Origin: an uncultured Flavobacteriales bacterium
GTDB taxonomy: Bacteria; Bacteroidota; Bacteroidia; Flavobacteriales_D; Parvicellaceae
Reading direction: 5' to 3'
Length of the DNA: 64,000 bases
NCBI GenBank assembly: GCA_938075455.1
Contig: CALJHN010000008.1
Span: 21,629 to 85,628, forward strand
In this document: in pieces, positions 27,430 through 35,139 of the stretch
How positions within the stretch are numbered: position 1 is the stretch's first letter
How the letters are laid out: every line of letters starts with the position of its first letter
Program-made: the position numbers and the translations under genes
Notes under the pieces: model-generated
What the model was told of the DNA's origin: nothing
Databases searched by the model: none
Seen by the model: only the letters and a program-made list of their open reading frames with translations

Positions 27430-28503
27430 TTGAAAGTTTATCTAATTTTTTTAACATTTTTTCTCTTCCTAAAAGTGGGATATTCTCAAGACAGAAAGTC
27501 TCTTGAGCTGAATTTAGAATGTATTGCATTTTATAACCTTGAAAATCTTTTTGATACCATAGTAGATCCTGATACCAATAAGATTTTACAAGAGGATTTT
27601 ACTCCTTTTGGGCCTAAAAACTTCAATACCGCTAAATATTTACATAAGCTAAAAAATATGGCTTTTGTTATAGATACTTTAGGTAAGGAAGTAACTCCAC
27701 TTGGAGCAAGTATTATTGGCGTTTGTGAAATCGAAAACAGACTAGTTTTAGAAGATTTAGTAAGTCAACCTTCAATTGCTGACAAGAATTACAAAATTGT
27801 TCACCATGAAGGGCCAGATGCTAGAGGAATTGACTGTGCATTAATTTACGACCCCTTACATTTCAAGGTAACTTCAAGTAAATCAGTTAAATTTAAAATT
27901 CCTGGCAACGATAGGTTCAGATCTAGAGACCAATTGGTAGTTTCTGGTAAATTATTAGGAGAAGAAATGCACTTTATTGTGGTTCATTGGCCATCGAGAA
28001 GGGGAGGTGAGGCTAAAAGTAGACCCAAACGTATAGAAGCTGCTAAGTTGACCAAATCTATTGTAGATTCTCTTAAGCAAATAGATAAAAAAGCAAAGGT
28101 GGTTTTAATGGGCGATTTTAACGATGATCCTACCTCACCAAGTATTAAAGATTTTTTAAATGCCAATGGATCCAAACTTTTAAGAAATAATCAAATGCAT
28201 AATACGATGTTTGATCATTACAAAAAAGGAATAGGAACTTTAGCTTACAGAGACCAGTGGAATTTATTTGATCAATTCATTTTAACACCATCTTTAATTG
28301 TGAATCCATCGGAAATAGATACTGATAATATGTATAATTCTTTTAGTTTTTATAAATCTGTAGTTTACAATAAATCCTTTTTAAAAAATCCAAGTGGCAA
28401 TTATAAAGGGTACCCTTTTAGGACTTACGGTGGTTCTAGTTTTTTAGGAGGATATAGTGATCATTTCCCGGTTTATATGTTCTTAGTTAAGAAGGCTTCA
28501 TGA
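27430..28503 (+). CDS. Secreted endonuclease/exonuclease/phosphatase (EEP) family protein
   Basis: This is a 357-residue metal-dependent phosphodiesterase of the DNase I fold. The active-site set is complete: Asn in FYNLENLFDT, Glu in GVCEIEN, Arg/Asp in RGIDCALIYD, His in VVHWPSRRGG, the Asp-Asn pair in LMGDFNDDP and the final YSDHFPV. A signal peptide (KVYLIFLTFFLFLKVGYS) needs the TTG start at 27430, since the next ATG would remove the catalytic N-terminus. It lacks a C-terminal sorting domain, so it may stay periplasmic. The stop overlaps the next EEP gene in ATGA. The substrate could be DNA, RNA or another phosphodiester. Confidence 0.88.
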   Translation: MKVYLIFLTFFLFLKVGYSQDRKSLELNLECIAFYNLENLFDTIVDPDTNKILQEDFTPFGPKNFNTAKYLHKLKNMAFVIDTLGKEVTPLGASIIGVCEIENRLVLEDLVSQPSIADKNYKIVHHEGPDARGIDCALIYDPLHFKVTSSKSVKFKIPGNDRFRSRDQLVVSGKLLGEEMHFIVVHWPSRRGGEAKSRPKRIEAAKLTKSIVDSLKQIDKKAKVVLMGDFNDDPTSPSIKDFLNANGSKLLRNNQMHNTMFDHYKKGIGTLAYRDQWNLFDQFILTPSLIVNPSEIDTDNMYNSFSFYKSVVYNKSFLKNPSGNYKGYPFRTYGGSSFLGGYSDHFPVYMFLVKKAS

Positions 28504-29714
28504 GGTTTTTAATTACGTTTTTTTTAACTATTTCACTAACTTATTTTTTTGCTCAAGACTCCTTAAAAATCACTTATTATAACCTGTTAAATTTTCCATC
28601 TTCTCAACAAGATAGAGTAGATACTTTAAAAAAGATTTTAGATTTTATTCATCCAGATATTTTTGTGGTTAACGAGCTTACATCATTTAATGGTGGAGCT
28701 TTAATAAAAAATAATGTTTTAAATTATGGATCGAGCAATTACTTTCAAAGTGCATTGTATTTTAATGGTCCAGATACAGATAACTTGCTTTTCTATAATC
28801 AAAATAAATTTGAGCTTTATTCTCAGCAACAAATTCCGACCCAGCTCAGAGACATTAGTGAATATGTTCTTTATCATAAAAATCAATTAGGTATTGCTAA
28901 TGACACCAGCTTTATATATATCTATTCCATTCATTTAAAAGCAGGAAGTAGTTCTAGTAATGAAGAACTTAGAAGGCAAGAGGCTGAAACCTTTAAGCAG
29001 TTTTTAGTAAATAATAACAGGAATAAAAGATTGATTATAGGGGGAGATTTTAATTTTTATTACCATACCGAACCAGCTTGTCAAGAAATTCTTTATGGCC
29101 AGAACATAGACTTAATAGATCCAATTAACCAAATGGGCAACTGGCATAACAATAGTTTTTATAAGAATGTACATACTCAAAGTACAAGATCTGCAACTGG
29201 AGGCTATGCTGGTGGAGCATATGGTGGAATGGACGATAGATTTGATATTATTTTCACTTCCACTGATGTTATGGATGGGAGCTCAGGCATAGAATACATA
29301 GCCGATACTTATATTGCATATGGTCAAGATGGTAGTTATTTCAATCAATCTATAAACAGCACCAATAATTCACAAGTACCCCAAGATATAGCCAGAGCCC
29401 TTTTTTATATGAGTGATCATCTACCAGTATCTCTAATGTTTTCAATGAATCCCCCTTTGTCTACATTAACTTCGAAAAATAAAAATAACAATGTAAAGTT
29501 TATAAATTCAACCAAAACTTTGGTATTGGATTTTAAAAGAGTTGAAAAGTCAAAAATTATCATCTATGATTTGACGGGAAAAATTGTTTACTGCTATAGA
29601 TTTGATAATCAAAAACAAATAGAAATTGAATTACTTTTATTACCTAAAGGATTTTATATCGCAGATTGTCTTTTGCAAAATGGTAGAATAAATCATAAAT
29701 TTATAATTGAATAA
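28500..29714 (+). CDS. Secreted EEP-family nuclease with T9SS sorting domain
   Basis: A second DNase I-fold protein, 404 residues, has a signal peptide (RFLITFFLTISLTYFFAQ) and catalytic motifs YYNLLNF, VVNELTS, YSIHLKAGSS, IIGGDFNFY, RFDIIFTS and MSDHLPV. After about residue 330 it carries a C-terminal domain with IIIYDLTGKIVY and LPKGFYIADCLL, ending in KFIIE, which is a type A sorting domain of the type IX secretion system. It should therefore be exported to the surface or medium. It is co-translated with the first EEP gene through ATGA, giving a likely periplasmic and extracellular pair. Confidence 0.88.
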   Translation: MRFLITFFLTISLTYFFAQDSLKITYYNLLNFPSSQQDRVDTLKKILDFIHPDIFVVNELTSFNGGALIKNNVLNYGSSNYFQSALYFNGPDTDNLLFYNQNKFELYSQQQIPTQLRDISEYVLYHKNQLGIANDTSFIYIYSIHLKAGSSSSNEELRRQEAETFKQFLVNNNRNKRLIIGGDFNFYYHTEPACQEILYGQNIDLIDPINQMGNWHNNSFYKNVHTQSTRSATGGYAGGAYGGMDDRFDIIFTSTDVMDGSSGIEYIADTYIAYGQDGSYFNQSINSTNNSQVPQDIARALFYMSDHLPVSLMFSMNPPLSTLTSKNKNNNVKFINSTKTLVLDFKRVEKSKIIIYDLTGKIVYCYRFDNQKQIEIELLLLPKGFYIADCLLQNGRINHKFIIE

Positions 29715-29722
29715 TAATTTAT

Positions 29723-30364
29723 ATGAAAAGATTTTTAAAAATATCGAGTATTCTGTTCTTAAGCTTTGTAATTGCATCTTGTGGGAAAGATGGATGTACA
29801 GATCCAACAGCAACTAATTATAATCCATCTGCCGATAAGGACGATAATTCCTGTATTATACTAGGTTGCACAGACTCAAATTCAATCAATTACAATCCAA
29901 ATGCCACTGATGACAATGGGTCGTGTATATATTCAAATTCCTACTTATTAAATGGCGATTGGAATATTACCAATTTACAATACGAGACACAAATTGATAT
30001 TCCTATTTTAGGAAGCCAAACTATTTCAGGAGAAGCTAATGATGCTGGCTATTGGTATTTTCAATTTCCAGAATATACTTGTTCAAATTCATTAAATTTT
30101 GTAACTGAAGGAATTGATATTCTTGGACAAACCTTGCCAGGTGTTCCAATTGATATTACTAGCGAAGGAACCTGGGAATTATCCAATGACGATAACAACT
30201 TACTAATTACAGATCTAACAACTGGATTGGTATCCGATTATCAAATATTATCAATTCAAGAAGACATTTGTTTTCTAAAAGGGATAATACCATTTGTAAT
30301 TGACACAATGGGTTTTACAATAAACTCTGAAATTGATATTGAGATGCAACTCAATAAGCAGTAA
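29723..30364 (+). CDS. Lipoprotein with two CTD-NYNP-DDNGSC repeats and lipocalin-like domain
   Basis: The 213-residue protein has a lipoprotein signal with cysteine at residue 20 (FVIASCGKDG). Two cysteine repeats follow at 25-44 (CTDPTATNYNPSADKDDNSC) and 49-68, a motif common in secreted proteins of marine Flavobacteriales. The remaining 145 residues begin LLNGDWNITNLQY and look like a small lipocalin-like beta barrel. It starts eight bases after the T9SS nuclease and is probably in the same operon. Its role there is unknown; binding of a ligand or of the cell surface are options. Confidence 0.78.
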   Translation: MKRFLKISSILFLSFVIASCGKDGCTDPTATNYNPSADKDDNSCIILGCTDSNSINYNPNATDDNGSCIYSNSYLLNGDWNITNLQYETQIDIPILGSQTISGEANDAGYWYFQFPEYTCSNSLNFVTEGIDILGQTLPGVPIDITSEGTWELSNDDNNLLITDLTTGLVSDYQILSIQEDICFLKGIIPFVIDTMGFTINSEIDIEMQLNKQ

Positions 30365-30376
30365 ATTACTCCCTTC

Positions 30377-31138
30377 TTATTTGTTCATAAATTCATTTAC
30401 AATTTTGTAAAATTCTACAGGGTTTTCTGCATGTAACCAATGTCCTACCTTTGGAATTGTTTTGATTTTCCCATTGGGAAAAGAATCTAGTATGCTTTGA
30501 AAATCTTCTTCTAATATATAATTGGACATTTCTCCACGAATAAAAAGTGTATCAGTAGGATTTTTATGGACATTGATTTTTACTAAAATCTCTCCAATGT
30601 TTTTCTCAATATCTTTTAGGTTCATTCTCCATGCTAATTTTCCTTTTTCAATCCAATATAAGTTCTTCAGTAAAAATTGTTGGATACCTAAATTATCAAT
30701 ATGAACTTGGATAGATTGCTGTGCTTGATTTCTACTTGAAATTTCTTGTAAGTTAACGCTATTTAAGCCTTTTAATATCTCATCGTGGTGCATGGGGTAA
30801 GCTTTTAACCCAATATCAGCCACAATTAATTTATCTACATATTTTGGATATTTTTCTGCAAATAATAAAGCTGCCTTTCCTCCCATAGAGTGTCCAAGAA
30901 TTATAGGAGAATTTATATTTTCATCCTCAATTAACTCTCGTAAATCGTCCGCCATAAGGTCATAACTCATCTCTTTGCTATGAGGAGATCTTCCATGATT
31001 TCGTAGATCTATTAAATAAACCAAATTATTCTCAGAGAATTTCTTGCCAAGCGTTCCCCAGTTGTCAGATGAGCCGAATAATCCGTGTAGTATTAATAGT
31101 GGTTTTCCCTCACCTATTTTTTTGAAATTAAGTTTCAT
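30377..31138 (-). CDS. Alpha/beta hydrolase (YbfF-like esterase)
   Basis: This is a 253-residue alpha/beta hydrolase with the oxyanion segment LHGLFGSSDNWG, nucleophile S84 in GHSMGGKAA, and histidine in KVGHWLHAENP near residue 235. The set matches the YbfF/abhydrolase-1 esterases, which act on short acyl-CoA or acyl esters. No signal peptide is visible, so it is cytoplasmic. It overlaps pdxJ in ATGA and is translated after it; no metabolic link to pyridoxine is evident. Confidence 0.88.
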   Translation of the reverse strand: MKLNFKKIGEGKPLLILHGLFGSSDNWGTLGKKFSENNLVYLIDLRNHGRSPHSKEMSYDLMADDLRELIEDENINSPIILGHSMGGKAALLFAEKYPKYVDKLIVADIGLKAYPMHHDEILKGLNSVNLQEISSRNQAQQSIQVHIDNLGIQQFLLKNLYWIEKGKLAWRMNLKDIEKNIGEILVKINVHKNPTDTLFIRGEMSNYILEEDFQSILDSFPNGKIKTIPKVGHWLHAENPVEFYKIVNEFMNK

Positions 31139-31854
31139 TTTAAAAGAGCTCTGAGATATAAATTAACCGTATTTTCCATTCCATAATTTAGAGCATCTGC
31201 AATCAGTGCATGACCAATAGAGACTTCCTTTAAGTTTGGAATATTTGTTGCGAAGAATTTTAAATTTTCCAGGTTTAAATCATGTCCAGCATTTATCTCT
31301 ATTCCCAATTCATTAGCTTTATTAGCTGCTTTTATAAATGGTTTAATAGCTTTTTCAAAATCTAAAACATTAGACCTTGCATAACTTTCCGTGTAAAGTT
31401 CTATTCTGTCTGATCCAATTTCCTTAGCTCCTTGTACATATTTTTCATTTGGATTTATAAACAAAGAGGTTCTAATCTGTTTGTTTGAAAAAAGTTGAAT
31501 CATTTCAAATAAAAAGTCTTTTTCTTTGATTGTATCCCAGCCATGATCTGACGTTAATTGACCACTTTCGTCAGGAACTAAAGTTACTTGACTAGGCTTG
31601 GTTTCTAAAACCAGATCTACAAAAGAATTTTCTTTTGGATTTCCTTCAATATTTAGTTCCACTTTTAGAACTTTTTTTAGTTCTCTAACATCTTGATAAG
31701 TTATATGTCTTTCATCAGGCCTTGGGTGAACTGTGATGCCGTTGGCTCCAAAAAGTTCTATATTTTTGGCATGTTGGATAACATTGGGTATAATTCCACC
31801 CCTAGCATTTCTCAATGTTGCAATTTTGTTAATATTTACACTTAGTGCGATCAT
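31135..31854 (-). CDS. pdxJ: Pyridoxine 5'-phosphate synthase
   Basis: PdxJ condenses 1-deoxyxylulose 5-phosphate with aminoacetone 3-phosphate in the last step of DXP-dependent vitamin B6 synthesis. The 239 residues show SVNINKIATLRNARGG, VHPRPDERHI, LNIEGNP, LVPDE and the C-terminal SIGHALI phosphate-binding motif. A perfect TAnnTTTG box (TAATTTTG on the minus strand, 31866-31859) ends only four bases before the ATG. If it is used, the mRNA would be close to leaderless. Confidence 0.97.
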   Translation of the reverse strand: MIALSVNINKIATLRNARGGIIPNVIQHAKNIELFGANGITVHPRPDERHITYQDVRELKKVLKVELNIEGNPKENSFVDLVLETKPSQVTLVPDESGQLTSDHGWDTIKEKDFLFEMIQLFSNKQIRTSLFINPNEKYVQGAKEIGSDRIELYTESYARSNVLDFEKAIKPFIKAANKANELGIEINAGHDLNLENLKFFATNIPNLKEVSIGHALIADALNYGMENTVNLYLRALLK

Positions 31855-31923
31855 GACACAAAATTAAGAGACAATTTATCTTAATCGCTACTTTAATTGT
31901 ATTTTTACAAATATTTACAATTA

Positions 31924-32586
31924 ATGAAGGCAATTGATTTAATACAAAACGACGTTCCACCAATAAAAATTCAAGAGTCTATCGAGAAGGCTTTGAATTG
32001 GATGGATGAGTTTAAAGTAAATCATCTTCCAGTGATAAGTGGTTCTGAATTTGTTGGTTTGATATCTGATGATATGATTTATGATTTCAATAATTCAAAG
32101 GAGTTAATCTCCAAAATTAATTTCATAGGCAAACAGCAGTTTGTTTTTGGAAATGCACATTTGTTTCAAATCATGTTACTACTTTCTAATTATAACCTAA
32201 GTGTAGTTCCTGTTTGTGACAATCAAAACAATTACAAAGGGTCTATAAGTGGAAAAAACTTATTAAATATATTTAGTAATCAATCTAGTTTTACTCAAAA
32301 TGGAGCAACTTTAATTTTGTATTTAAATAATATGGATTATCAGTTTTCAGAAATAGCCCAAATAATTGAAAGTAACGACTCTAAAATTCTTGCTTTTTAC
32401 AACGATTTTATTGAAGGAACAAACCAAATAAAACTTACAATTAAAATTACCCAAACCAATATAGGAGCTGTTTTGCAGACTTTTTCCAGATACGATTACA
32501 CTATTGATGAAATATTTAGTGATGAAGAAATAGCAAATCAGACCCAAGATAGATACGATCATTTAATTAATTATTTAGAAGTTTAG
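31924..32586 (+). CDS. CBS-domain protein
   Basis: I take the ATG at 31924 as start because the family N-terminus is MKAIDLIQNDVPPIK; an in-frame TTG at 31897 would add a non-conserved AT-rich leader. The resulting 220-residue protein has two CBS motifs (about 5-60 and 70-125, with LPVISGSEFVGLIS and VVPVCDNQNNYKGSIS) and a C-terminal ACT-like region. CBS pairs bind adenine nucleotides and act as energy sensors. It directly precedes nadK, one base apart, a gene order found in other Flavobacteriia, but the regulated target is unknown. Confidence 0.86.
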   Translation: MKAIDLIQNDVPPIKIQESIEKALNWMDEFKVNHLPVISGSEFVGLISDDMIYDFNNSKELISKINFIGKQQFVFGNAHLFQIMLLLSNYNLSVVPVCDNQNNYKGSISGKNLLNIFSNQSSFTQNGATLILYLNNMDYQFSEIAQIIESNDSKILAFYNDFIEGTNQIKLTIKITQTNIGAVLQTFSRYDYTIDEIFSDEEIANQTQDRYDHLINYLEV

Positions 32587-32587
32587 A

Positions 32588-33469
32588 GTGAAGAACATAG
32601 CTATATATGGAAAATCTATTTCTGAGAATAATTTAAAATTTTTAGAAGCTCTTATTGTTAGTTTAAAGACTGAGTTAAATCCCCAGCTATTTATCCACCA
32701 ATCTTTAGAAGAACATTTTTCGCTAATTGAAAGATTTAATATTAATTTTTTTAAAGGCCAAGATTTATTAGCAAATGAAATGGATCTTTTAATAAGTTTT
32801 GGTGGAGATGGCACTCTGCTAGATACTGTCACAATGATAAAAGACAGTAATATTCCAGTTTTAGGGATTAACGCAGGAAGGCTTGGATTTTTAGCAAATA
32901 TTACTCAAGAGGATATAGATTTAGCTGTAAAAGCATTAAAAAATAAAGACTATAAACTTGACCATAGGTCTTTACTTAAGGTAAAAAGTAAAACTTTGTC
33001 TGAAGTTAAAACCTCAAATTTTGCACTCAACGAGATTACGGTTCATAAAAAAGATTCTTCTTCCATGTTGAAAATTGATGCTTTCTTGGATAATGAATTT
33101 TTAAATTCTTATTGGGCCGATGGTTTAATTATTTCTACTCCTACAGGTTCTACAGCTTATTCATTGTCTTGTGGAGGTCCAATTATCTCCCCTGGTTCTA
33201 ATAATTTTGTAATTACGCCTGTTTCTCCCCATAATTTAAATCTTAGACCGATGGTAGTTGGTGATCAAGTGGTAATAAGGTTGAGAGCAGAATCTAGAGA
33301 AAGTCAATTTCTTTTAACTATGGATAGTAGGTCTATCACCATAGAAAATAATGAAGAAATTTTAATAAGCAAAGCAGATTTTTCAATTAAATTAATTGAA
33401 TTACCTGACCATAATTTTTTTAAAACAATTAGAAACAAGTTATTTTGGGGAAAAGATTCAAGAAATTAA
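32588..33469 (+). CDS. nadK: NAD kinase
   Basis: NadK phosphorylates NAD to NADP. The GTG start at 32588 gives MKNIAIYGKSI, the usual N-terminus. Signature motifs are the GGDGTLLDT near residue 72, NAGRLGFLAN, NEITVHKKDSSSM and the diphosphate loop STPTGSTAYSLSCGGPI. Length 293 is normal. It sits one base after the CBS gene and starts the conserved nadK-porG-uppS-bamA-ompH neighbourhood. Confidence 0.97.
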   Translation: MKNIAIYGKSISENNLKFLEALIVSLKTELNPQLFIHQSLEEHFSLIERFNINFFKGQDLLANEMDLLISFGGDGTLLDTVTMIKDSNIPVLGINAGRLGFLANITQEDIDLAVKALKNKDYKLDHRSLLKVKSKTLSEVKTSNFALNEITVHKKDSSSMLKIDAFLDNEFLNSYWADGLIISTPTGSTAYSLSCGGPIISPGSNNFVITPVSPHNLNLRPMVVGDQVVIRLRAESRESQFLLTMDSRSITIENNEEILISKADFSIKLIELPDHNFFKTIRNKLFWGKDSRN

Positions 33470-33525
33470 CTCTTTTTAAGGTTTTCCTATAATTTCTTTT
33501 GTAATTTCACCTATTGCTCGCTTTA

Positions 33526-34362
33526 ATGAAAAATTTAATCCTTTTATTAACCCTTATTATTAGCTTGACATTTATTTCTCAGGTCAATGAATTTGGTTTT
33601 TTCTCTGGAGCAGGTTATTATATTGGTGATTTAAATAAAACCCATTTTTCACAACAAGATTTATGTTTCGGGTTGGTCTACAAAACAGACTTTCCAAATG
33701 AAAGAGTTTCTCTAAGATTTCATTTAATGTATAATAAGCTAAAGGCTAGTGATATAAAGTCAGGTATCGAAAGTCAAATTTATCGAAATTTAGAATTTAA
33801 ATCTGAAGTAATTGAGTTTGGACCTATTATTGAAATTGATTTTTTTAATTTTCACCCTGGGCAAAACCATACTGACCAGCCCGATTTTGGCTCACCATAT
33901 TTTTTTGCTGGAATTAATTATATGAGAATGAACCCCAAAGGAAAATCTGGTGGAGAATGGGTGGAATTACAACCGTTAGGAACAGAAGGTCAAGGGACTA
34001 TTTTAAAAGATATTAATGGAATAGTTGAAAAGTATTCAAGAAACCAAATAGTTATTCCATTTGGGTTAGGACTTAAAATGAATATTACACACCATTTATC
34101 ATTTAGTTTAGAGTATGGAATGAGAAAAACTTTCACAGATTATTTTGACGATGTTAGTGGCCTTTACCCAGATTTGGCAGTACTGGCAGCAATTAACCCT
34201 GAAGCAGCTCAAATGAGTGACAAATCTAAATTTCCACAAGGCTTAAATGATTCAAGTTATGGCTTGCAAAGAGGAGATGCAAGTAATAAAGATTGGTATG
34301 CAGTAAGTGGTATTATATTAACCTATGAGTTTTTCAAGGATGTAGTTTGTCCAAAATGGTAA
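33526..34362 (+). CDS. porG: PorG-like outer-membrane beta-barrel protein (DUF6089 type)
   Basis: The ATG at 33526 gives a clean signal peptide (MKNLILLLTLIISLTFISQ); an upstream TTG at 33514 adds only four residues. The mature part has the opening EFGFFSGAGYYIGDLN, alternating beta strands and a terminal YEFF. It lies between nadK and uppS-bamA, the position of PorG in Porphyromonas gingivalis, an outer-membrane barrel that anchors the PorK/PorN rings of the type IX secretion system. Gene order and architecture support the name; identity over the full length was not checked. Confidence 0.75.
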   Translation: MKNLILLLTLIISLTFISQVNEFGFFSGAGYYIGDLNKTHFSQQDLCFGLVYKTDFPNERVSLRFHLMYNKLKASDIKSGIESQIYRNLEFKSEVIEFGPIIEIDFFNFHPGQNHTDQPDFGSPYFFAGINYMRMNPKGKSGGEWVELQPLGTEGQGTILKDINGIVEKYSRNQIVIPFGLGLKMNITHHLSFSLEYGMRKTFTDYFDDVSGLYPDLAVLAAINPEAAQMSDKSKFPQGLNDSSYGLQRGDASNKDWYAVSGIILTYEFFKDVVCPKW

Positions 34363-34389
34363 TAATAAAAATACATTCTGAGATTTTTT

Positions 34390-35139
34390 ATGAAAGATTT
34401 TAATTTAGACAGTACTAATATTCCTAAACACGTTGCCATCATTATGGACGGTAATGGGAGATGGGCTAAGAAAAAAGGGGAGATGAGAATTTACGGACAT
34501 ACTAATGGAGTAGGTTCAGTTCGAGAAGCTTTAACTGCTGCAGTTGAAATCGGAGTTAAATATCTTACTCTATATGCGTTTAGCTCTGAAAATTGGAATA
34601 GACCAAAAGATGAAATTTCTGCATTAATGGATTTATTAGTGCAATCTATTTATAATGAAGTAGATGAACTAAATAATAAAGGTGTAAAACTAGCAACAAT
34701 TGGCGATATACATTTTTTGCCAGACTCCTGTCAAAATGCTTTAACAGAAGCAAAAGAAAGAACCAAAAACAATTCTAAAATAACCCTTATTTTAGCTTTA
34801 AGTTATAGTTCAAGAAGAGAGATTTCCTTAGCTGTTCAGAAAATGACCAAAGAAGTTGTAAATGGAGAATTAGAATCTAAAGCAATAAATGAAGATTTAA
34901 TAAGTTCTTACTTGAGTACATCTGATTATCCAGATCCAGAACTGCTAATTAGAACCAGCGGGGAGAATAGAGTAAGTAATTTTCTTATGTGGCAATTAGC
35001 ATATACCGAGCTTTACTTTACCAAGATTTTATGGCCAGATTTTAAGAAGAAAAATTTTTATAAGGCAATTTTTGATTACCAAAAAAGAGAAAGAAGATTT
35101 GGAAAAACATCAGAACAAATCATAGACTTAAATGTATAG
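34390..35139 (+). CDS. uppS: Isoprenyl transferase (undecaprenyl diphosphate synthase)
   Basis: UppS is the cis-prenyltransferase that makes the C55 lipid carrier for peptidoglycan and surface glycans. The 249 residues carry catalytic D20 in MDGNGRWAKKKG, SSENWNRP, and the C-terminal LIRTSGENRVSNFLMWQLAYTELYF block that binds isopentenyl diphosphate. It is followed by bamA with an eight-base overlap, so both are translationally linked in the envelope operon. Confidence 0.97.
   Translation: MKDFNLDSTNIPKHVAIIMDGNGRWAKKKGEMRIYGHTNGVGSVREALTAAVEIGVKYLTLYAFSSENWNRPKDEISALMDLLVQSIYNEVDELNNKGVKLATIGDIHFLPDSCQNALTEAKERTKNNSKITLILALSYSSRREISLAVQKMTKEVVNGELESKAINEDLISSYLSTSDYPDPELLIRTSGENRVSNFLMWQLAYTELYFTKILWPDFKKKNFYKAIFDYQKRERRFGKTSEQIIDLNV

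Noticed and set aside
31897..31923. An upstream TTG start for the CBS protein
   Set aside because: The ATG at 31924 gives the expected N-terminus; the extra nine residues look like AT-rich leader.
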